This document shows positions 1 to 8,609 of a stretch of 64,000 nucleotides of DNA, piece by piece. The stretch spans positions 62,001 through 126,000 of the forward strand of contig NZ_JACEFB010000008.1 of assembly GCF_013694095.1 (NCBI RefSeq). Direction: 5' to 3'. The position numbers were made by a program, and so were the translations under genes. The notes below the pieces were generated by a model. It was not told where the DNA came from. It searched no databases and saw only the letters and a program-made list of their open reading frames with translations. Each line of letters starts with the position of its first letter. The stretch's first letter is position 1. Origin of the DNA: Thermogemmata fonticola. Its GTDB lineage: Bacteria; Planctomycetota; Planctomycetia; Gemmatales; Gemmataceae.

Positions 1-87
1 TTGGTTTGGTTTTTTATTCTCAATTTTACCAAAGCGACGGTTCAAGGGAGCGACGCCATTTTGTCATCCTCCAGTCCGTGGGGAGGA

Positions 88-1131
88 TCAGCGTGGATTC
101 AGGTCGCGGAGGTGGCGGGCGACGGCGGCTTGGACCTGTTGCGGCGATTCGTAGGGCAGATAGACGATCCGCAGGACAAACTGATACCGCTTTTTGATCT
201 GGACATCGGGTATCAGAAACTGGAAATCCCAGGCAGGGTTTCCTTTGCCGCCGCCGGAGGGAGATTGGGAGAAGCGGACTTGATCCTCCTTGCGGAACAC
301 GAAGGCTAAGGCCATACCGTGGCTGACACCGAAGTACCACGGCTCGGCATAGCGGTAATCCGACAGGTTGAAGACCAACGTCAGCGGGAATGGCTCCTGA
401 CGGGGAAACTCGCGGCGGTCTTCCGCACTCAAGTGGGTGGCCCATTTCCCATGCGCGGGGCTGACGCTGTGGATCCATTGGGCGGGGGCTGCCGGAGGTT
501 TCCCTCCGTTTTGTGGGAGCAAGCGGCTGGGCCAACCGAGGAAGTGAATCCCGCCGTTTTCTGGCTGGTGGATGTAACTGGCCCAAAACAGCCCCAGGTA
601 GCCGAAGCGAAAGGCCTTTTTGTGAGGGATGACTTCGATGGTCAATTGCAAGGCACCGTCGTCGAGCAGCTCGAACCGCTGGCAGCTTTCCACACCATAG
701 GTGGGAGTGGGGGATTGGTACAGCTCCACAATATGGGGATGGATCTGGCGGAGTTCCATCGGCCAACGGCGGGGTTCAAACAGCCGATCCCGATCCTGAT
801 GGGCCGTGCCATCGATGATATGCTCGAAGTTCAGGCCCGCATAAGTCGGCACGAAGAGATTATCCTTACGCTGGGTATGGGTCAGCTTGGCCAGGCCGCT
901 GTAACCGGCCTGATGGCCTGGCAGTACGTCGTCATCGACGGCGCGGTGGTCGACGATCACCGCTTCGATCGGCCCCCGCCGCAGGACCACATAAGGCTTT
1001 TTGGGCACCACATAGCGAATTGTGGGGTCCGAAAGCGTCGTGGCTTTTGGCGGCTCTCCTGACTTCTCTCCAGCGCCGGCCCAGCCGGCCCAAGCGCACG
1101 AACATACCGCTATTGCGAAAGCCCTGATCAT
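88..1131 (-). CDS. Secreted protein of unknown function
   Basis: A 347-residue protein that I do not recognise. The first 20 residues (MIRAFAIAVC, then a short Ala/Trp/Gly-rich stretch) form a plausible Sec signal peptide, so it probably works in the periplasm or outside the cell. The rest looks beta-rich and aromatic, without transmembrane segments or catalytic signatures that I can name. A Gly-rich turn followed by NPAWDFQF lies near residue 280. The start was placed at 1131 because GGGGAGAAG lies about 6 bases upstream; an in-frame start at 1203 would add 24 residues ahead of the signal peptide. The gene stands alone, upstream of nothing on the same strand in this window. It is complete, as a TGA closes it at 88-90. 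Confidence 0.7.
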   Translation of the reverse strand: MIRAFAIAVCSCAWAGWAGAGEKSGEPPKATTLSDPTIRYVVPKKPYVVLRRGPIEAVIVDHRAVDDDVLPGHQAGYSGLAKLTHTQRKDNLFVPTYAGLNFEHIIDGTAHQDRDRLFEPRRWPMELRQIHPHIVELYQSPTPTYGVESCQRFELLDDGALQLTIEVIPHKKAFRFGYLGLFWASYIHQPENGGIHFLGWPSRLLPQNGGKPPAAPAQWIHSVSPAHGKWATHLSAEDRREFPRQEPFPLTLVFNLSDYRYAEPWYFGVSHGMALAFVFRKEDQVRFSQSPSGGGKGNPAWDFQFLIPDVQIKKRYQFVLRIVYLPYESPQQVQAAVARHLRDLNPR

Positions 1132-1370
1132 CGTCGGCTTCTCCCCGAGAGAAATGGCTGGGGGCAGCTCGTAACGGCTGAAGTTGTCGGTGGGCCAATC
1201 CACCCCCGCGCGATGCTTGAATTCCCATTGTGAGCAGGGAATGGGGAGTTTTCAAGACTCGACCGTGCCGAGGCCGATAGTCGAGGTCCTCGGTCTTCGG
1301 CGGCAGAAGACGGCGGAGCTAGAGGGGCAGTCGTAGTCCTGGAAGGTGAGCGGCATCAGACCTGCGGGGA

Positions 1371-1682
1371 TCAAACCTGCGGGGGGACGGAGGGTGTCGG
1401 GGGTTGGGCCGGGGCATCGTCGAAGGTCGGCTTGGATGCCGTGGGGGTGACCCGCTGCGGCGGCTTGACTGGTTCCGGTTCGATCGCCCCGCGCGGTTGC
1501 GGCGTCTCACTGATCTCTTCCTCCAGGCCGCGCATGCCTCGCTTGAACTCGACGGTCGCTTTGCCGAGGGAACGGGCCACTTCCGGCAGTTTGCGGCCGA
1601 ACAGCAGAATCCCCAGGATGATCAAGAGCAGGATTTCCGGTCCGCCCAGATTGAAAAAGGCCAAGAGCGTTGGTGTGGACAT
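1371..1682 (-). CDS. tatA: Twin-arginine translocase subunit TatA/TatE family
   Basis: This 103-residue protein has the TatA layout. It has a short periplasmic N-terminus and one transmembrane helix at about residues 14-28 (GPEILLLIILGILLFG). The FGRKLPE hinge and an amphipathic helix (VARSLGKATVEFKRGMRGL) follow, then a charged, Pro-rich tail. TatA oligomers form the pore that exports folded proteins with twin-arginine signals. The start at 1682 has CGAGGAGGAGCA directly upstream, a strong ribosome binding site; longer in-frame starts lack one. No tatB or tatC is adjacent. The Gfo/Idh/MocA proteins in this window carry twin-arginine leaders and are likely clients, which is inference. Confidence 0.93.
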   Translation of the reverse strand: MSTPTLLAFFNLGGPEILLLIILGILLFGRKLPEVARSLGKATVEFKRGMRGLEEEISETPQPRGAIEPEPVKPPQRVTPTASKPTFDDAPAQPPTPSVPPQV

Positions 1683-1963
1683 TGCTCCTCCTCGTGGAAG
1701 GAAAGGGTGGTGTGGTCTGCGGGAGGAGGTTGAAGGTAACCCCAACCACGTGGTGTGTCTGGCGTGCTCGCCTGAAGATAGGCACAATCGCCACGAGTAC
1801 CTTACATCGCCACAGGTACTATATAGGGCCGAAGGTCTCCCAGGCAAGGGGAATAGCAGCGGCGGCAGAAAAGCGGCTACACCCAGCAGGCGAGGGCAAC
1901 GCGGGCCAACCGTTACCGGCGAACCGAGGAGGCGGAGGCCAGGATAGAACCGACAGGTCGAAA

Positions 1964-3136
1964 TCAGGGCGGCGGTTGCACGCGGAGGGTGAGGAGGACA
2001 GGAAGGTGGTCGCTGTAGCCGCGGCCGAAGGGATCATCGCCGGGGGAGCCGAAGCGCCAGGGGCGGCGCCCGCGGCTGCCGGGGCGGATCAGGCCGTCCG
2101 CTGGCACTTGCAGCGTTTCCGGCAGGCAGGACCACGCCAGAGTGTCCAGCAGTCCCGTGGAGACGACGATCTGATCGTAGATCAGGGGGCCGGAGAAGTG
2201 CCGCCCATCCGCCAGGCGGCCGGTGAAAAAATGCGTGCCGAAGGCGTCTGGAGCTTTGCCCCGGAGCAACCCCACGAGGCGGGGAGTGTCCGCATCAGTC
2301 TGGGGAGGCGGATAGGGGAGGACGCCAAGCTGCTGTTCCAGAAGGGGATCATCGGGAGTGGTATTGAAGTCGCCGCAGAGGAGGAGATCGATCCGAGGCT
2401 GCTGCTGGAACCAGTGGCGGCAGCGCTGGGCGATGGTGGAGGCGTAAGCACCGCGGCCCCGCTGGGGATCATCCCCTTTGTCGGACAGTTGCGAGGTCCA
2501 ATGGGAATTGATGACCACCAGGTCGTGGCCGTTGGCGGTGGCGATGACTTCCAGGATGCGCTGGCGGCGGCCCAGAAGTTGCGCCTGGCGCAGGGGAAAG
2601 CGGGAAATCAGGCAGGGCGCGATGTGCCGGCCCGCATCCCGCAGCTCCAGCATGGCGATGTGTTCATACGGCGGGGCCTCGGGGGGGAGGCGGCGGTTGA
2701 GTTCGTCGCGGAGCAGCTCCGCTGCGCGCCGGCTTTCCACTTCATTGCCGGCGATGATGTCCGGCCCGCGACCCCCGCCGAAGCGGAGCAAGACCTCGGC
2801 GAGGCGCTGATACTTGAGCTGGCGGACGTCGGGCTGGCGGGCGAACCAGTTGTCGTATTCTTCATCGACGGGCCGGCGGGCGTCATCCTGATCATCGAAG
2901 AGGTTCTCGAAGTTCCACAGGCAGAGGAGAATGTCGCCGGTGGCCGTGCCGCCTTGGGATGCCGGGCCGGGGCCATCGGGAGAAGCGGAAGGCCGCGAAC
3001 CCAGCAGGTAGGCGATGAGCAGCCCTACGAGCAGCACCAGCAGCACCACCATCTGCGCCGTCGGCGGCAGACTCTGGAAGGAGCGCATCAGATACGTCCA
3101 GGATCGTTCATAGCGGCGGTCAAAGCGTTGTTTCAT
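1964..3136 (-). CDS. Membrane-anchored endonuclease/exonuclease/phosphatase (EEP) family protein
   Basis: A 390-residue protein with one N-terminal transmembrane helix at about residues 28-45, then a Pro/Gly linker and an EEP-fold domain facing outward. The metal-dependent phosphoesterase motifs are in order: NFENLF, GNEVE (metal-binding Glu), INSHW, GDFNTTPDD and the closing YSDHLPV with the catalytic His. Members cleave phosphodiester or phosphomonoester bonds in nucleic acids, lipids or inositol phosphates; the substrate cannot be read from the sequence. The start at 3136 has no clear ribosome binding site, and internal Met17 (3088) is an alternative that keeps the helix. It lies between tatA and a Gfo/Idh gene on the same strand, with gaps too long to claim an operon. 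Confidence 0.85.
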   Translation of the reverse strand: MKQRFDRRYERSWTYLMRSFQSLPPTAQMVVLLVLLVGLLIAYLLGSRPSASPDGPGPASQGGTATGDILLCLWNFENLFDDQDDARRPVDEEYDNWFARQPDVRQLKYQRLAEVLLRFGGGRGPDIIAGNEVESRRAAELLRDELNRRLPPEAPPYEHIAMLELRDAGRHIAPCLISRFPLRQAQLLGRRQRILEVIATANGHDLVVINSHWTSQLSDKGDDPQRGRGAYASTIAQRCRHWFQQQPRIDLLLCGDFNTTPDDPLLEQQLGVLPYPPPQTDADTPRLVGLLRGKAPDAFGTHFFTGRLADGRHFSGPLIYDQIVVSTGLLDTLAWSCLPETLQVPADGLIRPGSRGRRPWRFGSPGDDPFGRGYSDHLPVLLTLRVQPPP

Positions 3137-3252
3137 CGTCAGGGCTGCCGTGTCATGCGGCGGTTCGGGACCGCTGAGGGAGGAACCGCTTCATCGCGTC
3201 CGAAGGTGGGAAGTTTCCCCGCCGGTTTGCTAGCGCAGGCCTTCTAAGTCTT

Positions 3253-4476
3253 TCACCGGGCCTTTTTGGGGAACATGGGCAAGGCGCGGTTGGCTTTGTG
3301 GGCCGCCGCCGCCGCTCGCACGCCCGCTTCTGCGGGGCAGGCCGGGGACTTGCTCCGGTCCCGGATGCATTCGATCCACTGGGTCAGGTGGAGCAACTCG
3401 CCGTCGGGTTTGTCGTAGAAGTCGAGTCCTTTGGGTCCGGCGCCGAGGATCACCTGTCGGGGTTCGGGCCGATTTTTGCCGCGATCGGGGATGATTTCGT
3501 AGCGTCCGCGGTCCACGTACAAGGTGCCTTCCGTGCCGCGGAATTCGCACATGGAGCCGAGGCGGTTGCTGCTGAAGGTCCCCTCGAAGTGGACCTGGAG
3601 CTGCTTGTGGGGGTAGCGCAGGAGGGTTTGCACCGTATCGGGCGTTTCCCAGACCCCCTGAGCGGAGAAGTAGTCGCCGATGCTGACCGCTTCCGCCGGT
3701 TCGCCCACATCGAGGAACCAGTCCACGGTGTCGATCCAGTGGACCATGAGGTCGGTGAAGAGGCCGCCGCCGAAGTCCCAGAACCAGCGCCATTGGCGGA
3801 ACTTGTAAGGGTCGAAGGGCTGATCGGGGGCGTTGCCGAGGAACCGCTTCCAATCGACGGTGCGGGGATCGAGGGTGTCCTTGTAGCGTTGGGCACGGGG
3901 CGCGTTGCGGTTCCAAGTGCACTGGACTTTGTGGACGGTGCCAATGATCCCTTCGCGGAGCAGGCGGCGGGCTTCGATCAGGTGGGTCATGCTGCGGTGC
4001 TGGGTGCCGACTTGGACTTTGCGGCGATACTTGTTCTGAGCGGCGATGACCGCGGGGCCTTCCTCCGGCTTGTGGGTCAGCGGTTTTTCGACATAGACAT
4101 CCTTGCCGGCCTCGCAGGCGGCGATAGTCAGCGGGACGTGCCAGTGGTCCGGGGTGCAGATGAGCACGGCATCGACATCTTTGCGCGCGAGCAACTCCTC
4201 ATGGCGGCGGGTAGCCAGAGCCTTGGGATCGGCCAGCTTCCGGCCCGCGTCCAGGGCGGCATCCCAGACATCGCAGACGGCGGTGATCCGCACATTGGGC
4301 AATGCCGGGAACGAGCGGACGAGATGCCGGCAGCGGCCACCAACCCCGATCAGGCCGATCTGCAATTGATCATTGGCATAGAAGCCGCGCGAGGATTCCA
4401 CCGCCAGCAGCCGCGCCAGCGGTTCCCCTGCCACCACCGCCGCCGCCGTCGCCGAGAGTGCTTCCCGCCGATTCAT
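3253..4476 (-). CDS. Gfo/Idh/MocA family oxidoreductase with Tat-type leader
   Basis: A 407-residue NAD(P)-dependent oxidoreductase. The N-terminus (MNRREALSATAAAVVAG) is a twin-arginine-type leader, so export in folded form is likely. The Rossmann fold begins at IGLIGVGGRCR. CTPDHWHVP and EKPLTHKPEE are the family's core motifs, the second carrying the catalytic-type Lys. The C-terminal alpha/beta domain contains TVDWKRFLG and WRWFWDFGGGLFTDLMVH, which serve below as a reference for the broken paralogue at 25001-26515. Sugar or inositol derivatives are the usual substrates; the specific one is unknown. GGAGGAAAG sits just before the ATG. It is followed upstream, towards apbE, by an 18-bp tandem repeat. 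Confidence 0.92.
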   Translation of the reverse strand: MNRREALSATAAAVVAGEPLARLLAVESSRGFYANDQLQIGLIGVGGRCRHLVRSFPALPNVRITAVCDVWDAALDAGRKLADPKALATRRHEELLARKDVDAVLICTPDHWHVPLTIAACEAGKDVYVEKPLTHKPEEGPAVIAAQNKYRRKVQVGTQHRSMTHLIEARRLLREGIIGTVHKVQCTWNRNAPRAQRYKDTLDPRTVDWKRFLGNAPDQPFDPYKFRQWRWFWDFGGGLFTDLMVHWIDTVDWFLDVGEPAEAVSIGDYFSAQGVWETPDTVQTLLRYPHKQLQVHFEGTFSSNRLGSMCEFRGTEGTLYVDRGRYEIIPDRGKNRPEPRQVILGAGPKGLDFYDKPDGELLHLTQWIECIRDRSKSPACPAEAGVRAAAAAHKANRALPMFPKKAR

Positions 4477-4626
4477 GGGACTTTCCTCCGTATCGCACGA
4501 GGAAAAGGGAAGGAGACCATTCTGAACATAAGCATACCCGACGGCCCCACTCCCAGGCTAGCCGGTGTAGGTCGGATTCTCCCCACCTCAATATCTAATT
4601 GGGCCAGATTCCCCACCCCACCGTTA

Positions 4627-4717
4627 GGAACAAGGCGGCGACTGGGAACAAGGCTCCGGTTGGGAACAAGGGGCTGCTTTGGGAAGAAAGCGACGACCGG
4701 GAACAAGGGGCGCGAGC
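4627..4717. repeat. 18-bp imperfect tandem repeat, five units
   Basis: Units start at 4627, 4645, 4663, 4682 and 4700 and share the core GGAACAAGG (GGAAGAAAG in unit 4). One unit is 19 bases long, the others 18. The array fills the space between the apbE stop and the upstream end of the Gfo/Idh gene at 3253-4476. It is non-coding. Its core resembles those of the arrays at 19911-20030 (minus strand) and 20672-20720. Confidence 0.8.
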
Positions 4718-4751
4718 AGCTCGCCATCACGAACGGCTTGCGGTCTCGGCG

Positions 4752-5948
4752 TCACTTCTTATCCGGTTCTGCCAGAAATTGGGCGAAGCGCGGGGAGGCA
4801 ATCTCGCGGACTTCTCCCGTGGCTTCGTCGAGCAGGGCGATGTAGGCCGCCGCCCCCGGTGTCTCGGCGATCAAACGCAGGGCCTGTTCCACCGGCAGGA
4901 CGCTGACGGCTTTGGTCAGGCTGTCGGCATCGATGCCGCGCGGTGCGATCACGGTGACACTGCGCCGTCCGGTGAGTCCCATGCCGGTGCGCGGGTCCAG
5001 GACGTGGGAGTAGCGCACGCCGCCGATGACCACGAATTGTTCCAGGTCCCCGCTGGTGGAAACGGCCGCCTGACTCAGATTCAGGAAGCGAGGTTTGTGC
5101 GCAGCGGCGATGGGGGCGATCTGGACGCGCCAAGCCGTTTCCGTCGGCGGCGGGTCTCCGCAGGCGATGTCCCCCCAGGCCGCCACCAGAGCACGGGATA
5201 GTCCATATTCCTCCCGCAACAGTTGTAAGGCTTGATCCGCCGCGTATCCCTTGGCAATTCCCCCCAGGTCCAGGCGCATCCCTGGCACGGTCAGTTGCAC
5301 CGTCTGGCGCACCGGATCGAGCCGGACTTTGTCGTAGCCGACCTTGGCACGGGCCGCCGCCAGTTCCTGCGGCGCGGGCAACTCCTGCGTTCGACGGGCA
5401 TGGCGCCACAGCAGTGACAGCGGGCCGACTGTGACATCGAAGGCCCCCTCCGACCGGCGGGACAAGCGCTCCGCCGCCGTCAGAACGGTAAACAGATCGT
5501 CGCTGACGCGCACCGGCGGCCCCACCTCCGTGGCAAAGGCCTGGCACAGCCGCATCAGCTCGCTCGTGGATTTGTAATCGCTCATGATCTCGTCCAGAGC
5601 GGCAATGCGGTTGAAGGCGGCCTGAGCGGCCCGGCGCGCCACCTCCTCCTCCGTGGCATAGAGGATGATCCGGAACGTCGTCCCCATGTGCTGGGAGTCG
5701 AAACTGAAGCGCTGCCACAGCCGCGGTACTGGCGCCACGGCGAGCGGGATCTCTGCCGTTTCTTGGTCTAGGTCCGCCGTCGGCTCACCGCCGCTTCCTA
5801 CCACCGGCCCGCTTTCCTCTCCCGCCCCCGCCGGACCAACTCTGGCTTCTGCCGTCCAAACGGCTGACACTTCGATCCCCCAATTGCTACACTGAATACA
5901 GATCAGCACAGTCCACGGAACCAGAAACCCTAGAGTGGTCAACCGCAT
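4752..5948 (-). CDS. apbE: FAD:protein FMN transferase (ApbE)
   Basis: A 398-residue ApbE-family flavin transferase. The enzyme attaches FMN covalently to Thr/Ser of exported or membrane redox subunits such as NqrC or RnfG, using FAD and Mg2+. An N-terminal hydrophobic segment (about residues 5-20) predicts export or anchoring; the Cys at its end is not in a canonical lipobox. A linker of about 60 residues follows, then the domain. MGTTFRIILYA, the Gly-rich DLGGIAKGYAAD, HVLDPRTG and ADSLTKA (Mg-binding region) are all present, so it should be active. The start at 5948 is chosen for the GGAGGGGG upstream. It is divergent from the gene starting at 6012, with 63 bases between the starts that must hold both promoters. 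No flavoprotein acceptor is seen in the window. Confidence 0.93.
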   Translation of the reverse strand: MRLTTLGFLVPWTVLICIQCSNWGIEVSAVWTAEARVGPAGAGEESGPVVGSGGEPTADLDQETAEIPLAVAPVPRLWQRFSFDSQHMGTTFRIILYATEEEVARRAAQAAFNRIAALDEIMSDYKSTSELMRLCQAFATEVGPPVRVSDDLFTVLTAAERLSRRSEGAFDVTVGPLSLLWRHARRTQELPAPQELAAARAKVGYDKVRLDPVRQTVQLTVPGMRLDLGGIAKGYAADQALQLLREEYGLSRALVAAWGDIACGDPPPTETAWRVQIAPIAAAHKPRFLNLSQAAVSTSGDLEQFVVIGGVRYSHVLDPRTGMGLTGRRSVTVIAPRGIDADSLTKAVSVLPVEQALRLIAETPGAAAYIALLDEATGEVREIASPRFAQFLAEPDKK

Positions 5949-6011
5949 GGCGAATCCCCCTCCGCCGGCGGAACGGGTGGACAACCCCCACGGTTTAGAC
6001 AACGGGAGTTC

Positions 6012-7115
6012 ATGATGGTGATGCGTAGTATTGTAGGGATCGGAGCCGCCGCGCTGGGACTGCTCGCAGTCTTACTCAGTGCCAGCCGAGCGCGGGAAGC
6101 CCCGCCGCCCTACGACCACTCGATTTATAAGGTCAAGCTGGAACGCAAAAACTTTGTCGAACGTGTCCAGAGCTACCGGGTCATCGGCGGGCAGAAACAG
6201 CAGTTGCAAGCCGAATTCGAGATGGTCTTCGTCCCCGGCGGAGAGGTGACCATCGGCAGTCCCCCGGATGAACCCGGACGGCAGGACAATGAGGGACCGC
6301 AGTATCGGGCCAAAGTGGGCAACTTCTGGATGCAAAAATGCGAGGTGACCTGGGAACAGTGGGACGCCTTCTGGTACGACGAGGATTTCCTCAAAGCCGA
6401 TGATGAACGGGCGGCCCGACTGCCTGTGGGAGAGGTCACCCGGCCCACGAACACCTTCGTCGATGAAACCTACGGACATGGCCGCGAAGGGCATCCCGTC
6501 ATCTGCATGACGCATCACGCGGCGATGGTGTATTGCGAATGGCTCCGGCGCAAAACGGGCAAGCCCTACCGCCTGCCCACCGAGGCCGAGTGGGAATACG
6601 CCGCCCGCGCGGGCAAAGGCGATCTGCCCTGGTTCTTCGGCCGCGATGCCAGCCAACTGGGCGAGTACGCCTGGTATGCCGACAATTCCCCCGATCCCGA
6701 CTACCCGGACAAGCCCAAAGGGTGTACCCATAAAGTCGGCACCCGCAAACCCAACCCCTTCGGCTTGCATGACCTCTACGGCAATGTCTGGGAATGGACC
6801 CTGGACCAATACGACCCCCAGGCGTATGCCCGGCGTGCTAAGCTACCCTTGAACCTCTGCCCGGTGATACCCCCGACGGACAAAAAGTGGTCCCATGTGG
6901 TCCGCGGCGGTTCCTGGGCCGATAAAGCCGAACGGTGCCGCAGTGCGGCCCGCCGGGTCTCTGAGGAAAGCTGGCAGAAACACGACCCCCAGGAACCCCG
7001 GAGCATCTGGTGGCTGACGAAAATGGACGTCATCGGCTTCCGCGTCGTCTTACCCGAACAGGAACAACCGGAATTGCTCGACCTCAAACCCCGCGTGGTT
7101 AAACGGTCGGAATGA
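6012..7115 (+). CDS. SUMF1/FGE-sulfatase domain protein, exported, without the catalytic Cys pair
   Basis: A 367-residue protein with an N-terminal signal or anchor (MRSIVGIGAAALGLLAVLLS). The formylglycine-generating-enzyme fold runs from about residue 70 (MVFVPGGEVTIGS) to the end. Family hallmarks are clear: MQKCEVTWEQWDAF, RLPTEAEWEYAARAG, FGLHDLYGNVWEWT and VVRGGSWADKAERCRSAAR. Aerobic FGEs use two Cys in the segment after GGS. Here only one Cys remains, in ERCRSAARR, so formylglycine formation on sulfatases is unlikely; many bacterial SUMF1 domains are binding modules or other oxidases. GGGAG sits 3 bases before the first of two adjacent ATGs. It probably shares a transcript with the Gfo/Idh gene 76 bases downstream, although a hairpin lies between. 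Confidence 0.88.
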   Translation: MMVMRSIVGIGAAALGLLAVLLSASRAREAPPPYDHSIYKVKLERKNFVERVQSYRVIGGQKQQLQAEFEMVFVPGGEVTIGSPPDEPGRQDNEGPQYRAKVGNFWMQKCEVTWEQWDAFWYDEDFLKADDERAARLPVGEVTRPTNTFVDETYGHGREGHPVICMTHHAAMVYCEWLRRKTGKPYRLPTEAEWEYAARAGKGDLPWFFGRDASQLGEYAWYADNSPDPDYPDKPKGCTHKVGTRKPNPFGLHDLYGNVWEWTLDQYDPQAYARRAKLPLNLCPVIPPTDKKWSHVVRGGSWADKAERCRSAARRVSEESWQKHDPQEPRSIWWLTKMDVIGFRVVLPEQEQPELLDLKPRVVKRSE

Positions 7116-7128
7116 GCGTGGCCCCGGC

Positions 7129-7155
7129 CCCTCCCTCAGGCGGACTGAGGAAGGG
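7129..7155 (+). terminator. Intercistronic hairpin, 11-bp stem with one mismatch
   Basis: Arms 7129-7139 (CCCTCCCTCAG) and 7145-7155 (CTGAGGAAGGG) pair over 11 positions with one mismatch and a 5-base loop. It starts 14 bases after the stop of the FGE-like gene. No T-run follows, so it may attenuate transcription or stabilise the mRNA rather than fully terminate. Confidence 0.5.
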
Positions 7156-7191
7156 ATGATCCTTCGTCCTACTCCCACAGGAGCCTTTCCC

Positions 7192-8493
7192 ATGACAGAA
7201 CCGACTCGTCGCACCTTCCTGCAAAGCAGTGCTGTCGCCGGTCTGACCTTGGCCAGCACCACGGCGGGTCTCTACGCCGCCAATGGCCAGCCCCTGCGTG
7301 TCGGCTTGATCGGCTGCGGCGGTCGAGGCACAGGGGCGGTTCGCGACATCCTCGAAGCCTCGGCCCGACTCAAGAACAACCCGGCGGTCGAAATTGTCGC
7401 CGTCGGCGACGCCTTCAAGGAGCAAACCGACCGCATCCTCCGCGACTTCGCCAATAGCAAAAACTTCGCCCCTTACCGGGCGCAGATCAAGGTAACGCCA
7501 GACACCGCCTTCCACGGCTTGGACGCCTATCAGAAAGTGATCAACGCCGGCGTGGACATCGTGCTTCTGGCCACACCGCCCGGTTTCCGACCCCAGCACC
7601 TGGCCGCCGCCCTCGCCGCGGGCAAGCACGTCTTCACCGAAAAGCCCGTAGCCGTCGATGCCGCCGGCGCCCGCCTCTGCTACTCCCTCGTCGAAAAGGC
7701 GAACACCCAGAAGCTCTCCGTGGTCGCCGGCACGCAGCGCCGCCACCAGAAAGGTTACATCGAAACCATCCGCCGTTTGCATGACGGCGCCATCGGGGAC
7801 ATCGTCGCCGCCCGCTGCTCCTGGAACGGCACCGGCATCTGGTTCCGCAATCGCCGTCCCGGCCAGCCCGACGCCGCCTACCAGATTTACAACTGGTACC
7901 ACTTCCTCTGGACCTGTGGCGACCATATCGTCGAGCAGCATGTCCACAACCTCGACGTGATCAACTGGGTGCTCAACGATCATCCCATCCGGGCGGTAGG
8001 CATGGGCGGCCGCACGGTCCGTCCCGCTGGTGATCCCAAAGACGTCGGCAACATCTGGGATCACTTCGCCGTCGAGTACGAATACAAAAACGGCGTCCGC
8101 ATGTATTCCTTCTGCCGCCACACGCCGGGCGAATCCGACGTCTCCGAAACCGTCTTCGGGAGCAAGGGCCGTTGCCGGGTTGACCAATACCAGATCAACG
8201 GCAAGCGCGTGGCTGACGACGACATCAGCCCCTACGTGCAGGAGCACATCGACCTGCTCACCAGCATCGCCACGGGCAAACCGCTCAACGAACTCCAGGC
8301 GGTCACCGATGCCACCTTCACCGCCATCCTGGGCCGCAATGCTGCCTACGCCTGTCGCAATCTCCGCTGGGAGGACGCCTTGGCCGCCGATGAGGACTAC
8401 TTCCCCAAGAACCTGACGATGGACATGAGCCTGCCCGTCTCACCGGCTCCTGTCCCCGGCGGCTGGAAGCTCCCCCCCAAGGCACGAAGCTGA
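7192..8493 (+). CDS. Gfo/Idh/MocA family oxidoreductase with Tat leader
   Basis: A 433-residue oxidoreductase with a textbook twin-arginine leader (PTRRTFLQSSAVAGLTLAS). The Rossmann motif VGLIGCGGRGTGAV follows, then LLATPPGFRP and FTEKPVAVD, which holds the family Lys. The C-terminal domain includes NWYHFLWTCGDHIVEQHVHN, the substrate and His-containing region of this subfamily. It should be exported folded with NAD(P) bound and act on a sugar-like substrate; the reaction is unknown. The start at 7192 follows AGGAG by about 9 bases; an earlier in-frame start would put 12 residues before the Tat motif. It belongs to a different subfamily from the gene at 3253-4476, judging by the different C-terminal motif. 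A strong hairpin follows at 8579. Confidence 0.93.
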   Translation: MTEPTRRTFLQSSAVAGLTLASTTAGLYAANGQPLRVGLIGCGGRGTGAVRDILEASARLKNNPAVEIVAVGDAFKEQTDRILRDFANSKNFAPYRAQIKVTPDTAFHGLDAYQKVINAGVDIVLLATPPGFRPQHLAAALAAGKHVFTEKPVAVDAAGARLCYSLVEKANTQKLSVVAGTQRRHQKGYIETIRRLHDGAIGDIVAARCSWNGTGIWFRNRRPGQPDAAYQIYNWYHFLWTCGDHIVEQHVHNLDVINWVLNDHPIRAVGMGGRTVRPAGDPKDVGNIWDHFAVEYEYKNGVRMYSFCRHTPGESDVSETVFGSKGRCRVDQYQINGKRVADDDISPYVQEHIDLLTSIATGKPLNELQAVTDATFTAILGRNAAYACRNLRWEDALAADEDYFPKNLTMDMSLPVSPAPVPGGWKLPPKARS

Positions 8494-8578
8494 CGGCCCC
8501 TGACAACTCCGTGAGAACCAGGGGGCTTGCCTACAGACCGGCGGCCTCAGCCATCCCCAGCCAACCTCAAAACTCCAC

Positions 8579-8607
8579 GGCGGCTGTGACCCACCTCCAC
8601 AGCCGCC
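8579..8607 (+). terminator. Perfect 10-bp hairpin downstream of the Gfo/Idh gene
   Basis: GGCGGCTGTG at 8579-8588 pairs exactly with CACAGCCGCC at 8598-8607 across a 9-base loop. It lies 86 bases after the stop codon of the upstream gene. The run after the stem is only TTCATGTT, so it is a strong stem with a weak U-tract. Termination of the 6012-8493 unit is the simplest role. Confidence 0.65.
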
Positions 8608-8609
8608 TT

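Noticed and set aside
1670-3247. A 525-codon plus-strand frame over the EEP gene
   Set aside because: Antisense to a gene with full EEP motifs, with a composition rich in Gly/Ala/Arg and no ribosome binding site.
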